Below are positions 1 to 9,254 of a DNA stretch of 27,530 nucleotides, one piece after another. The translations under genes and the position numbers were made by a program. A model generated the notes under the pieces. That model worked only from the letters and a program-made list of their open reading frames with translations, did no database searches and was not told the DNA's origin. Origin of the DNA: Bipalium vagum (taxonomy: Eukaryota > Platyhelminthes > Tricladida > Geoplanidae). The stretch spans positions 1-27,530 of the forward strand of contig JBBMKC010087151.1 of NCBI GenBank assembly GCA_037834085.1, given 5' to 3'. How positions within the stretch are numbered: position 1 is the stretch's first letter; every line of letters begins with the position of its first letter.

Positions 1-372
1 TTGTAAAAATATATGTAAATATTTCTACGTTTTTCATAATAAATTCTATATGGCTAACACTTTTGAGCATGAGTATACTTCTTTTTATAAACGGCTTGAA
101 AATGCATAATTTGATGACCTTGTAACGTTCATTAGTATTGACACTCACGACTAAAGTCAAGAGAATTAGAGTAAACATTTAAAAAACATTTACAAGTGTG
201 ACTGGAAATTTATAATTTTTTATCGATTTTGATTGGTTGGAGAAAGTATATTTTTTAAACTTGCCAACTTTTCTTTTCCGATTACAAATTATTGATCCCC
301 GAAAAGCAATTCCGACTGGGTAGAAGAGAAGAAAAACAAGTGGTTTTTTTAGGATTCATGTTTAAATCAGGC

Positions 373-376
373 ATTA

Positions 377-411
<35 letters not shown>

Positions 412-431
412 TATTATTATTACTGTTATTA
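373..431. repeat. ATT-type microsatellite
   Basis: An imperfect run of ATT/TTA units broken by a few substitutions. Simple repeat with no coding content. The rest of bases 1-507 is AT-rich with no gene that I can support. Confidence 0.85.
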
Positions 432-507
432 AAAAATAATTATTCTAAATATATATATTTTCTTTTTCTAAAACGAAACGATATTGTTTATCTCTTCACT
501 TTCATTT

Positions 508-826
508 ATGGGGTGCGTGTACTTCTTTTCCTCCTTAGCCAAGAAAAGAGCCTTGCATAGAAATATATTCCACGTCGAACTTAATGGAAACTCCTCCCAG
601 TCACGAAGGAAGGTAATCTAAAATAATGGATGTCAATCACTCACCAAATCCTCTGAGGTTGCTTAAAGCATTAAAATAACCAATTTATTCAAATTTGCTT
701 GGCTTTTGTTTTCAGCTCTCGGAGCGAGATACCTGTTGGATAAATGGAAAATGGGTGAGAAGATGTCCGAATGAAAACGATTATAAGATGAAATGCCTTT
801 TGGTTTGGATGATTTTATATTTTTAA
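508..826 (+). CDS. candidate two-exon small cysteine-containing protein
   Basis: ATG at 508 opens a frame to a GTAATC donor after 612. A 103-base intron (613-715) ends in a good pyrimidine tract (TTTTGTTTTCAG). Exon 2, 716-826, continues in phase 0 to TAA. The product would be 71 residues. The second exon carries three cysteines in a basic, polar stretch (DTCWINGKWVRRC, then a third Cys ten residues later), and the C-terminus is hydrophobic. No family is recognised. A second donor-like GTGAGA inside exon 2 near 755 means that the gene could continue elsewhere. Both splice sites and frame agree, which is the only support. It could be chance. Confidence 0.3.
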
Positions 827-1318
827 ATTTAATGTTGCTTTGCTGTAATTTCTATGGTAACAATAATAATGATAATAATAATAATACTATTATTATTATC
901 AAAATAAATTTTCTGAAATATTCTATGATATTAATAGAATAATTATGGGAAACTGAAAATAAGCGTATCTCATGTCTCCAAAGGAAAGGCTATTTAAGAA
1001 AAAGAAGTGCTTTGCTACAAAATGTGGGGAACAATGAATATCTACAGAATCCCAGTGCAGTTCTTTCATAAATCCCCACTTGTAGACGGAAAAATCTCTC
1101 ACCAACGCAGCCTGGAGGAATACTTTTCCTCAATATTTCGTCCAATTCGTTTTGCATTTCTTTGTTGCTGCAAAGAAAATATAAGAAGACAACTTTGTAA
1201 GAATAAATTATTTTTATCTTTTAAATATTCAGGAAAACAGAAAATCGGAACAAGTGTTTGTACTTCATTTATTTAATTATTATTAATACTTTTAGATTAT
1301 AGAAAACATTTTACCTAA
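827..1318. other. no gene recognised; short ATT/AAT tracts
   Basis: AT-rich. Short overlapping open frames occur on both strands (for example plus 1007-1276), but none has a signal peptide, known motif or convincing splice sites. This stretch probably contains the upstream region of the PAN-type gene that starts at 1319. Confidence 0.5.
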
Positions 1319-2210
1319 ATGTTTCTGGTCAATTTGTTTCTGCTAATAGTCACTGTCAAAGGCAACGGCTTTTACAAAACGGTTCAGTCCTGTGTGTTTA
1401 AAACGTTTACGGAGATAACAGTGACTTCTGAGATCGAATGTGGCGTTGAGTGTGATCTGACCGAACGCAAGGCCTTCATATTTGATGTCAAAGCCTCGAG
1501 CTGCTCTCTGTATCGATTTCTTGAAATATGCCAGTCAAACACCAGCTGTATTAACGTCACCATATTTGTCAATGATCGATATAATGGAATGGTGAATGTC
1601 TTTGTGCCAAAGATTGGTTTTAATTATCTTTCTCTTTTAGTTTCATTCAGATGTCACTCATCCCCGTTACCAAATATTGAAGAACATCAATTTCAAATTT
1701 GGCATTGGGACTCCGTCAGTTTTTAAAATTTCTAATAATAGTCAATCAATGCCAATATTGAAAAACGGGAAAAATATGGTGTTAAGTGCTCTTGGGTCTC
1801 ATTTCAAAAGTAAATTGATCACTTTGCCAGAAAGAAATTTGGTTGAGAATGCAAAGAAAATTACCAAATATAATGTTCTGCTAAATAATGTCGTTGCCTT
1901 TCTGACAGACGGGGTGTGCAGGACGTACCTAGATTGTGTCCTGCCAATTAATCAATACAAGGAATACATTGATCAACAAGACCTAGTGTTCAGAGTTTGG
2001 GAGACTGATTCCTTTGATTTGGGGAATTTGACTGAGTTATTAAGAAATAATCGCAGTTGGCACTTTATAATTGCAGGAACATTTTGGTCAGGAGAGTTGA
2101 AGACTGAAGTTCGACATTTAGCTAAGCTCTTCGGCATTTCTTGTAAAGACACACGTGGGACTAGCGACTGGATAATACATAAAAGCATTTGCAGAGATAT
2201 AAAGAAGTAA
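1319..2210 (+). CDS. secreted PAN/apple-like protein with FAM3/ILEI-like C-terminal region
   Basis: Exon 1 is 1319-1591, the intron is 1592-1640 (49 bases, donor ATG/GTGAAT, acceptor CTTTTAG), and exon 2 is 1641-2210; phase 0; 280 residues. Residues 1-15 form a signal peptide (FLVNLFLLIVTV core). Cysteines 25, 41, 45, 62, 71 and 77 follow the PAN/apple layout, with the typical ECGVEC and CSLY segments. The C-terminal half has a hydrophobic segment plus TDGVCRTYLDC, then a stretch ending in HLAKLFGI and SDWIIHKS that resembles the FAM3/ILEI fold (interleukin-like EMT inducer: an acidic Phe-Asp strand, a helix, then a 'DSW' strand). PAN domains bind protein or carbohydrate outside the cell; the partner is unknown. 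Two damaged relatives lie inverted at 6.3-8.4 kb. The PAN-type assignment is fairly secure; the ILEI-like assignment is tentative. Confidence 0.75.
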
Positions 2211-2457
2211 GGAAGGCGAAATGTCACAGAACGAACGTCTTATGATTGTTTAGTGAGCTCGACTCATCTTTATTATTGTGGTCTTTATCATTGTGTAGTC
2301 CTTGTTTGATTATTTATTTTAATGGAACAATATTATATTTCTTTATTTCTAGATAACATTATTTATTATCTACATTCATCAACATTGTCCTGTCAGTGGT
2401 CTTAAAAAACAAAATTAACAACAGCTTATTAAAACTTTTATTGTTGAAACATTAATA
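2211..2457 (+). other. 3' flank of the PAN-type gene
   Basis: AT-rich, no open frame of note. An ATTAAA at about 2428-2433 could serve as a weak poly(A) signal for the gene ending at 2210. Nothing else is seen. Confidence 0.35.
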
Positions 2458-2757
2458 TTATTTGTCATCTTTTAAATGATCACCATTACAACCAATAGGT
2501 TGTCTCCACCTTTTCCTTAGGGATCGAAAACATCCTTCGTATTCATCAAGTGTGTTTAATTTTAGATTTCGAATTGTTTCTTCCTTAATCTCATCAACAT
2601 TGGTATGAATATTCCCTATCATGAGACATTTCAAATTTCTAAAAAGCAGAAAAATCGCATGGTGATAGATCGGGAGAGTCTGGTGGATGTGGCACAACCT
2701 TAACTTGTCGTTTCGACAAAAAATTTGTGATAAATAACGAGGCACGGAGTCTTGCAT
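2458..2757 (-). mobile_element. mariner-family transposase, C-terminal fragment
   Basis: A 99-codon open frame matches the end of mariner (SETMAR/Mos-type) transposases: a region corresponding to 'SPDL..CDFFLF.RLK' (here YHHAIFLLFRNLK), then an acidic helix (VDEIKEETIRNLK), a CFRSLRKRWRQPIGCNGDH segment equivalent to the usual 'CF..W.KRW.KCI...G.YFEGD', and a DDK end. Only the C-terminal third remains in frame. It has no N-terminal helix-turn-helix or first catalytic Asp, so it is a non-autonomous remnant. Confidence 0.75.
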
Positions 2758-2945
2758 ATAAAATTTATTTAATAAAAATAATTTGGAGTTTATTTCTTCA
2801 GGACACAGTGGATCTGCATGGATTTTTGACAGCTGCGCTGAAGTTATCAGCTGTAGTTGAATTGTGCTTCAGCCTTCTTCGCCAAGCTTTGTCGACATCG
2901 GAAAATATCACACTTCTAGATAGATCTCAGGATTCCTGTAACATG

Positions 2946-3220
2946 CTACTGCCAAATCTTTGCCGAGTATTCAATATTTGATGCTGCAAATTCTTTGAGA
3001 AGTGGACCAATTTTTGACCTCCGGACACCGATTTTCTCAAATACATCAACTGTTTTTGGTGGTACTGTTCCTAGAGACCCAATTATGCTTGTATGCAGTA
3101 CAACTTTATGATTAGACTTCAACACTTGAAGTCGATTACGAAGATCTGCATATTTAGCTAAGTTGTCTTCATCTGAATTCCTGAAATTTTCCAGGATATC
3201 CATCGGACATTTGACATCAA
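2946..3220 (-). mobile_element. LINE-type retrotransposon ORF2 C-terminal tail fragment
   Basis: The minus-strand frame reads an 'LIDVKCPMD' strand, then KYADLRNRL, then a 'SIIGSLGTVPPK' segment and a 'IGVRRSKIGPLLKEFA' helix. This order (LIDV..P, KY.DL, V..GALGT.P) is the tail that follows reverse transcriptase in many non-LTR elements. The body of the reverse transcriptase is absent, and the fragment ends where the plus-strand gypsy fossil begins (about 3222). The bases between 2758 and 2945 may be further degraded LINE sequence, but I see no clear motif. Confidence 0.6.
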
Positions 3221-3221
3221 T

Positions 3222-4066
3222 GAGAAAAGAGAAAATTTAAGAAGCTTTCTGGTCATTTGTTATTATGAGAAATTTATCAATGGATATGCAAAAAAGTCAA
3301 GAGTGTTAGAACAATTGTGTTGGAAGAACAATGAAAAATTAATATGGACCGAAGCATGCAATGAAGCCTTCCAAGAATTGAAAGATTCACTAACAAAAGC
3401 GCCAGTGATAGCTTTTCTCGACATTAAATGAACGTTTATATTAGACTATGAAGCGATTGAAGCAATGTTGTCACAGACAGATGATATTGGAAAAGAGAGA
3501 GTGATTGCGTCCGGATCACATGCAATGAACAGTCATGGAAAATAATATTGCATCACAAGAAAGAAACTATTAGCAATCTATTATTTCTGTAACCATTTTA
3601 AGCATTAATTGTATGGGAAAAAGTTTCTGGTGAGAACAGATCACAAAGCAATAGAATTCATGTTCAAGACGACCAAGCCAATAACACCACAATTTCAGAC
3701 GTGGATGAACTACCTCAGCAGTCTAGATGTAGAGCTTAAATACAGAAAAGGAATTGATCACACAATGCAGACATATTATCGATAAAAACTTGTCGTACAT
3801 GTTCTCAGTGTATGATGATTCATGAAGAGCCAAAGACAGAAAAAAGGAAGACCAGAGCAATAAATACAGTAAACGAAGAGGCAGTATATAAATGGCAGAA
3901 TAATGAAAATGAAATCAATCAGATTACAGAAGATATTGAAAAGAGAATTATATCTTATTCCCGCTTGGAAGATGGTCTGGTCAAAACGTTAGAAGGAAAG
4001 TTATGGATTCCAAAAACGAAGAGTCAAATGTTAGCGGAAGAGATTCACAGATCGAAGTGGTATTGA
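3222..4066 (+). mobile_element. Ty3/gypsy retrotransposon fossil (RT end, RNase H, start of integrase)
   Basis: Translated pieces match the end of a gypsy-type reverse transcriptase and the tether to RNase H (ICYYEKFINGY, then WTEACNEAFQELKDSLTKAP), the RNase H core (KKLLAIYY, RTDHKAIEFMF) and the beginning of the integrase zinc-binding part (SRLEDGLVKT). No gag, protease, upstream RT, integrase core or LTR is evident next to it. It is clearly broken, with at least five interruptions, so it is old. Its left edge abuts the inverted LINE fragment, which suggests that the LINE insertion or a rearrangement cut it. Confidence 0.8.
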
Positions 4067-4489
4067 GTCAAGTTTCGACTGAGTACATAACTTTGAGCAA
4101 TAGATGGAGTGTTATACGTTCATTTTTTACACATGAGAAAATAATCATAATTGCATAAATTAAGCTTATATTAAGATTATTTTATACAATAGTTCAATAT
4201 GTGCAACCAGTACGATGGACTTAAATCCTAACGACTGGAGATTCAATATAAGCAGGTTCCTTATTATTTCATATACACATTCATAGGTCAGTTCTTATCA
4301 AATTCGAGCCAATTTCGAATTTAAATGGTTACAATATCATAATAGCTTTGAAGAAACGATGAATTTCTTAATAAAAACATATTTGTTGGTTGTCAATTTT
4401 ATCTTTCTTGTTATTATTAACATTGGTTTTTATTGTAGGTCAATAAAAAAACAAATGTATTTCTGTAGGTCATAAAAACATTGTCCAGC
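4067..4489. other. no gene recognised
   Basis: AT-rich sequence without a convincing open frame or repeat. It probably belongs to the surrounding transposon debris. Confidence 0.4.
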
Positions 4490-5480
4490 GTTCAGTAGCG
4501 TTATTTTTAAGTGGTAAACCGTAATTCACTCATGTGTCAAGCAAGTGATAAGTGTATTAATGATAACAGTATAAAAATACCAGATGTTTTCTAAAGTACC
4601 CTTTGATTTAGAAACATTCAAGATTTTTAAAAATGCTGCAGAATGTCGAGGCACAAGTCAAAGTCTTCCGAAGACCCCACTTATTTTGTGTCAGAAGAAT
4701 TTGATCAAGGAACGAATGTAATTTGGAGGCTTTCTTATTAAGATTGAGTTGAAAATCTGTTCAAAACGCCCAAAAGACCATCCAGATGTTAATTAAATCT
4801 CATTTTCTATCGAGACTGATTGATTGTTGAATGTCTCAGATCGTCTTTGATTAACAGTCCCTTAACATGGACAGCAACAGACTGCTAAAAAGAGCTCGAA
4901 ACTTATACCCTGATTTTTCAAAAAATATGACTGCGTATTTTGCATGACAAAACATTCTGCGTCGCTGAGTTCAATCAAATTCCAGAATAGAAATTTTATG
5001 TTGTGAAGAAAAGAGAATGCATAGCGCCAAAATCTAAAATAAAAAACTATCAGTTCCGCTCAAAATATTTGATGTGGTACGCAATATGTTTATCTGGACG
5101 AAAAAGTAAAGAATTTGAAAATTAGGAGCAATCAATAGCGAGATTTACGTAAGGAGTGCCTGGAAAAACGATTGGTTCTATTTATTGAGTCCCATACTTT
5201 TTCTGTATTATCGGCCAGATTTGGCAGCTTGTCATTACAGTATACAAGCTCAAGAATTATACAGTCAGAATAACATCAATGTAGTTTCAAAAGACGTCAG
5301 CCCACCAAATTGTACTATTGGGTTAATATAAAATCTATGGCTAAAGGAAAAAAATTTAAAGCATCGAACCTTAAAGAGTTCAGGCATAAATGGCGTAATC
5401 AAGAAAATAAAATCAGCCCAGTAGATGTCCCGACACTTATGGGCTTGAAAATTGATTAGGGCCTGTATCTTTCGTATATT
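4490..5480 (+). mobile_element. Tc1/mariner-superfamily element, nearly full-length decayed transposase
   Basis: Pieces run in order across the transposase. An N-terminal helix-turn-helix segment (AAECRG..., shared with the copy at 7.4 kb) comes first. A piece near 4950-5060 resembles 'DEK.F.VE..FN...D..Y' followed by IAPKSKIKNYQFRSK. Then come AINSEIYVRSAWK near 5130, a PDLAACHYS block near 5215 (second acidic site), VSKDVSPPNCT near 5300 (equivalent of 'P.D.NPPNCP') and a KWRNQENKISPVDV tail near 5390. The frame is interrupted many times and all three frames must be consulted, so it is inactive. Terminal inverted repeats were not identified; the right end is approximate. Confidence 0.7.
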
Positions 5481-6276
5481 TACTGCTTAATGCTGTCGTT
5501 TTGTAATAAAGATGACTTAAAAATATTTCAATTTAGTTTCGATATATATTTTTCCATTTTTATTCCTGCCAGATTTTTTCTGAAACACCCTGCATTTAAA
5601 CTGAATGAGAAAATATTATTTGGATTCACAAAAAGTTAAAAAGAATAAGAAAGGAAAGCTAAAAATACCATTGTCAAAACGGTTCAGTGCCTTGGAGAGG
5701 ACAATAGAAAATATGTAGTAAAGGAAGATAAAAATGTAAGTTCAATGAGAACGAAAACGAGGAATTATTATCAAATGCAAACATCGACGCCCGCAACATT
5801 GCAACCTAATATCGACTGTCAATTTAAAAGTCATTTAAGGTATAACGGGAAGACGCAACGAAACGTCAGAACTCGCAATTAAAAAGAACCGTTAAAGTTG
5901 ACGATTGAATGAATTGTGGTTAGCTAAAAGATTAAGAAAGAACAGAATATGGATAACGAAGAGCAATTTCAATAATAACAATGAACGGGAGATATGTGAG
6001 TCATAAATGATAAAAGAACAGCTACCAGAGATTCTTGTTGAAATATGAGACCGTTGTCAGTGTGTTCTTTGCGTAATTAAAAGTATTATTCTAAAATGAA
6101 AGCTTCAATTTTAACCAATCAGAATTTGATAATATATTTCAGAGGAATATTGTAAGATTTTGTCCATTGGTAAAAGTGTGTCTTGAAGAATAAAGTAATG
6201 AACAACATTTATTTTATAAGTGACATAAATTATAACAAGTGATTTTAAGGACGTTTTGTGTTGTTATGGATTTCTG
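5481..6276. other. no gene recognised; probable repeat debris
   Basis: Lysine- and asparagine-rich short frames on the plus strand and no recognisable domain. The composition is like the neighbouring element remnants, but I cannot assign a family. Confidence 0.35.
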
Positions 6277-6780
6277 TTATGTTTCCACAGAGGTTTCTAA
6301 TTTCCCAAGAATATGGCTTTGAAGTCTGTTGTGATGAACTTTGTTGAGTAGAACTAAGTTTTCAATATCTTTGGGAGCCTTCAGAAAATGGTAAGCTAGG
6401 ATAAAGTGCGATTTGGTCTTCTCAGCGGTTGATTTAAAGTCGTTGAAATTGAATTTGTCTCCTGCCTTCAGGAAGAAAACTTGATTCATTATTGTGCCAT
6501 TGTGAGTTGTATAGTCTTTAACAGGATGCAGACATTGAAGGTAATTTCTACAAAGGCCATCCGTTAGGAACTCAACAAAACCGTTCGCCATCTTGATTGA
6601 TTCTAAGTTGTTTTTCTCAAATTTGGCAGTGAAAAGTATAGAAGCCTGCTTTTTCCAGTAGTGCCACGCTCTCAGATTCCGAAAGAAAGAGGGAGAGTGA
6701 AATAATTTGAGAAAAACATAATTCGGAATGAGAATTTCGTAAAACAACATTTTCAGCCTTGTACCACCATTGTAACATTA
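6277..6780 (-). pseudogene. damaged second copy of the PAN/ILEI-like gene (C-terminal part)
   Basis: The minus-strand frame contains VEFLTDGLCRNYLQCLHPVKDY, spaced as in the intact gene (VAFLTDGVCRTYLDC), followed by the FFLKAGDKFNFNDF strand and an SHFILAYHF strand, equivalent to its FAM3/ILEI-like region. The sequence before ASILFTAKF aligns better with the third copy when read in another frame (NVVLRNSHSELCFSQ...), so one indel at about 6640-6660 shifts the frame. The N-terminal PAN exon was not found upstream. It is either a pseudogene or a gene with altered exon structure. Confidence 0.6.
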
Positions 6781-6906
6781 CCTATCTTCTCTGCAATCTT
6801 ACCCTAACGAAAACCCCTTATTGTTACTAAAATTATTATTTTTTATCATCCTTTGTCTTGCTAAGAATAGTGATGATATGAAAATGTACTGAATAATTGA
6901 CTGAAA

Positions 6907-7029
6907 TTATGAAGGAGGTGGTTGGTGTTTCTCTCCTTCACGCCTTAAGCAGAGACAGATTTGTCCAAACGTTGAGACCGTGATGATGACGATGAATACC
7001 GAAATGGTTTGCCGGGTACCACTTGACAT
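6907..7029 (-). CDS. candidate signal-peptide-like small ORF or first exon
   Basis: ATG at 7029 opens 40 codons. The first 28 residues look like a signal peptide or anchor: SSGTRQ, then a hydrophobic core (ISVFIVIITVSTFG), then cysteines (QICLC) and a basic end. It lies about 150 bases upstream of the damaged PAN-type copy and could once have been its first exon, although the PAN cysteine domain itself is missing. A GTGAAG inside the ORF could act as donor. Short length keeps confidence low. Confidence 0.3.
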   Translation of the reverse strand: MSSGTRQTISVFIVIITVSTFGQICLCLRREGEKHQPPPS

Positions 7030-7116
7030 GTTGATCTTCTACTCAAAAAGAATCATCTATGTAGGCTGTCCGGTTAATATTGAGAGAGATACTTCGCTAT
7101 TCCTCTATACGTGTCA

Positions 7117-7167
7117 GACAGCTCTGTCTAGCTATCCACCTCCTTGGACTCGGTTTGGGAGTAGAAA
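7117..7167 (-). pseudogene. 51-base copy of the arfaptin last coding exon, internally deleted
   Basis: Bases 7117-7154 equal 11306-11343, and 7155-7167 equal 11380-11392, without a mismatch. The 36 bases between (11344-11379) are missing. On the minus strand it reads FYSQ then TESKEVDS and TAG, so exactly twelve codons are lost and the frame is kept. Homology stops sharply on both sides. It is a recent, partial duplication in the same orientation as the parent exon, about 4.2 kb away, with no promoter or splice context seen. Confidence 0.85.
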
Positions 7168-7365
7168 GTAGAATTTTTAAAGAGAGAGGAAAATATTTCA
7201 ACGATGAAGAAGGTAAAAGTGACTAGAAGCAGCGGAAAGAAAAGAAGTCGAAATCGAAGATCAGAGAATAGCAACAGGAGGCTGGAGTAAGAATCAGTGA
7301 GGCTTTAGCGATAAGAATAATGATCATCTGTCAAAGGACAACTTACGTTTTGTGTCACATTACAT

Positions 7366-7600
7366 GTTTCAATTAGCGTTATTCTTCTTTGGTGAACCGC
7401 AATTCACTCAAGTGTCAATCAAGTACAACTTATAGGATAAAACATGGCAGATCTTTTATCAAACACCCTTTAATTAGGAGACATTCAATACAAATGCTGC
7501 AGAATGTCGAGGTCTTCCAAAGACAACAGTTATTCTGTGACAGGAACATTGAATCAAGTAATGAGAGTAAAGGTACAAAGCAGACATTGTTACAACAGTG
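7366..7600 (+). mobile_element. Tc1/mariner transposase N-terminal fragment, second copy of the 4.5 kb element
   Basis: This stretch repeats 4495-4730: the shared landmarks AATTCACTCA, GTGTCAA, CCCTTTAATT/CCCTTTGATT and AATGCTGCAGAATGTCGAGG occur in the same order. Translated, it gives AAECRGLPKTTV, the recognition helix of the transposase DNA-binding domain. Only the 5' end of the element is present. Sequence between 7168 and 7365 includes a short very basic plus-strand ORF (7204-7290) that I do not trust. Confidence 0.65.
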
Positions 7601-7663
7601 TTACGCGCGCTAACCCATAAAATTTTTTAGAAATTCTTGAGAATTGTATGACTAGATAATGTA

Positions 7664-8365
7664 CTATTCGTGAGAATGAACCCTTTTGTGTCGGTTTTCG
7701 AAATCCAATAAATCTTTGGACTTCATTACAAAGATTTGATCCTTCTTACCCGAGTGGGTTTTGTAATCCTTAATAGGATCCAGCCATTCGGAACGACTTG
7801 CCCAAGACTAGCTCGTTAAGAACTCCATTAAAGTATTCTTCATTTCAACAGTTTTCAAATCTTTTTCGTCATTTTTGGGCAGTGGAAAGAAGAGAATCTT
7901 GCTTCTACCATTTGAGCCCGAAACATTGATCACGTCTTTATTGTTATTTATCAATAACGAAAGTGCCTTTTGACTATCCAAAATAAAAATGCAATATAAA
8001 GGACTAAAAGCAGATTTTAAGCGAACATTTCTCAGCAACCGGTAACGAGAATTCGTTGGACCCACATTAAAATGCAGAAAAATTAAAAACGATATCATAA
8101 CAAATGTCTTAATGATCTTGTTGATCTTTCTACAAAGGTCCTCTCAGTTCGACATCTGTCATAGGACTCGCATATTCCTTGATATTTGTACAAAGAGCAA
8201 GCCGACTTGTCGTTCACTAGAAAGCTTTGCATCGGTCAAGTCGCACTGGGCAGCGCATTTGAGCACAAAAAGTCGCTGTATATGGTCAAAATGTTTTAAG
8301 TTGCATAATTGTGTCGCCTTGAAGAAACCACTGACGATTAAAGTGAGGCCAATTGAAGTGAGCAT
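7664..8365 (-). pseudogene. third copy of the PAN/ILEI-like gene, pseudogene
   Basis: The ATG at 8365 gives a signal peptide (LTSIGLTLIVSG) and GFFKATQLC...LKCAAQCDLTDAK, matching the intact copy's GFYKTVQSC...ECGVECDLTERK. The frame is then lost by one base near 8225: the next frame reads AFLVNDKSACSLYKYQGIC, the equivalent of AFIFDVKASSCSLYRFLEIC. The intron position is recognisable but the AG is replaced by CTG near 8055. Exon 2 aligns from NSRYRLLRN onward, and the conserved LTDG.C site has become LTS-stop (7808), followed by DPIKDYKTH. Several independent lesions make it a clear pseudogene. Confidence 0.75.
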
Positions 8366-8387
8366 AATGAGATAGTGTTGAACAGTA

Positions 8388-8399
8388 CTCAGCGCTGAG
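8388..8399. other. 12-base perfect palindrome upstream of the third PAN-type copy
   Basis: CTCAGCGCTGAG lies 23 bases upstream of the ATG at 8365 on the minus strand. It may be a dimer-binding site of the old promoter or chance. Confidence 0.2.
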
Positions 8400-8738
8400 A
8401 TATATTCATCTCTGTGTCCTGTTCGATTTTAATTGGTCAGATGGTTCGTTCTTAGAGACATGTTAAGCAGCACTATTGAATTGTCACGCTTAATTAGGAA
8501 ACCCTTATATGAAAGAAAGACCTTATTTTATGAGTAACGCTTGACATTGATACTCTTTGAGGAAAGATTGATTTCTCGAGTTTCTGTAAAATTTTGTATT
8601 AGTTATGTATCCCTTATTGTGCTCAGCACAGATTTTCATCCCTGACTTGTTTTTTTCCTTGTTTCCATTTCGTAAGGATATAGGGGAGAGTGAACGGGTG
8701 AATGAGAAACAAAGCGAGGAATTTTCTGTTTTTTTCAG

Positions 8739-8822
8739 GATTGTCGAGTCCTAAACCTGAAAAGGGCATAGCTCTCTCTCGAGGAAATTTGCTCCTTAAA
8801 GAAACGGTAACTCAACTGTGAG
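8739..8822 (+). CDS. candidate terminal exon of unknown gene
   Basis: A strong acceptor (TGTTTTTTTCAG) precedes an open frame of 27 codons ending in TGA. It reads LSSPKPEKGIALSRGN, then LLLKETVTQL. The last ten residues match a frame at 9282-9321 (LLLEETVARLC), suggesting an old tandem duplication. No upstream exon could be placed with confidence, and no family is recognised. Confidence 0.3.
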
Positions 8823-8921
8823 AAGCTAAAAATATCTGAGTAACATATTTATTTAATTTTGTTTGCAGTATATTGAGCTAAAATATTTCAATAATTAAAT
8901 AATTTTTTAATCACCACTGAC

Positions 8922-9233
8922 ATGGCGAACCACAACTCTCTGGACCTACTCCACGAAGCAATTCACCCTGGGATCTTCAACAAAGCAGATGTTGAACAAA
9001 TTATCAAGAGATGCACCAGGTACTTTAATGGTACTGAAGTGAAGAAGAATATGCGAAGCATCCTCACAGTAACTTTTTTAGACAAAGGAATCAGAGATGT
9101 ATACGAAAATGAAGGCAACTCTCTGGGTTTCGATGAAAAACTTCGAAAGGATTTCCATAAACCAACGACGATGATGAAAGACATTAAAGAGTTACCTACG
9201 GAAAGGAGACTACATCAATGTTTACAAAAATAA
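8922..9233 (+). CDS. unrecognised protein, possibly frame-disrupted near its 3' end
   Basis: ATG at 8922 lies in a fair context (GACATGG) downstream of a possible acceptor (TGTTTGCAG, 8869). The 103-residue frame is hydrophilic and looks helical: NKADVEQIIKR, RSILTVTFLDKG and FDEKLRKDFHKP. It ends ELPTERRLHQCLQK-stop. If one base is skipped near 9187, another frame continues as SYLRKGDYINVYKNKIEK to a TGA at 9286-9288, with similar composition and similar Y/N/K-rich helices. This suggests a single-base frameshift or sequencing error. No signal peptide, membrane segment or known motif was found. Confidence 0.45.
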   Translation: MANHNSLDLLHEAIHPGIFNKADVEQIIKRCTRYFNGTEVKKNMRSILTVTFLDKGIRDVYENEGNSLGFDEKLRKDFHKPTTMMKDIKELPTERRLHQCLQK

Positions 9234-9254
9234 AATAGAGAAACTAGCAGACAA

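Noticed and set aside
7389-7613. 74-codon plus-strand frame as a host gene
   Set aside because: It is an out-of-frame reading of the mariner 5' fragment repeated from 4.5 kb.
8388-8399. 12-base palindrome as a functional operator
   Set aside because: A single perfect palindrome of this length is expected by chance about once in several kilobases; the adjacent gene is a pseudogene.
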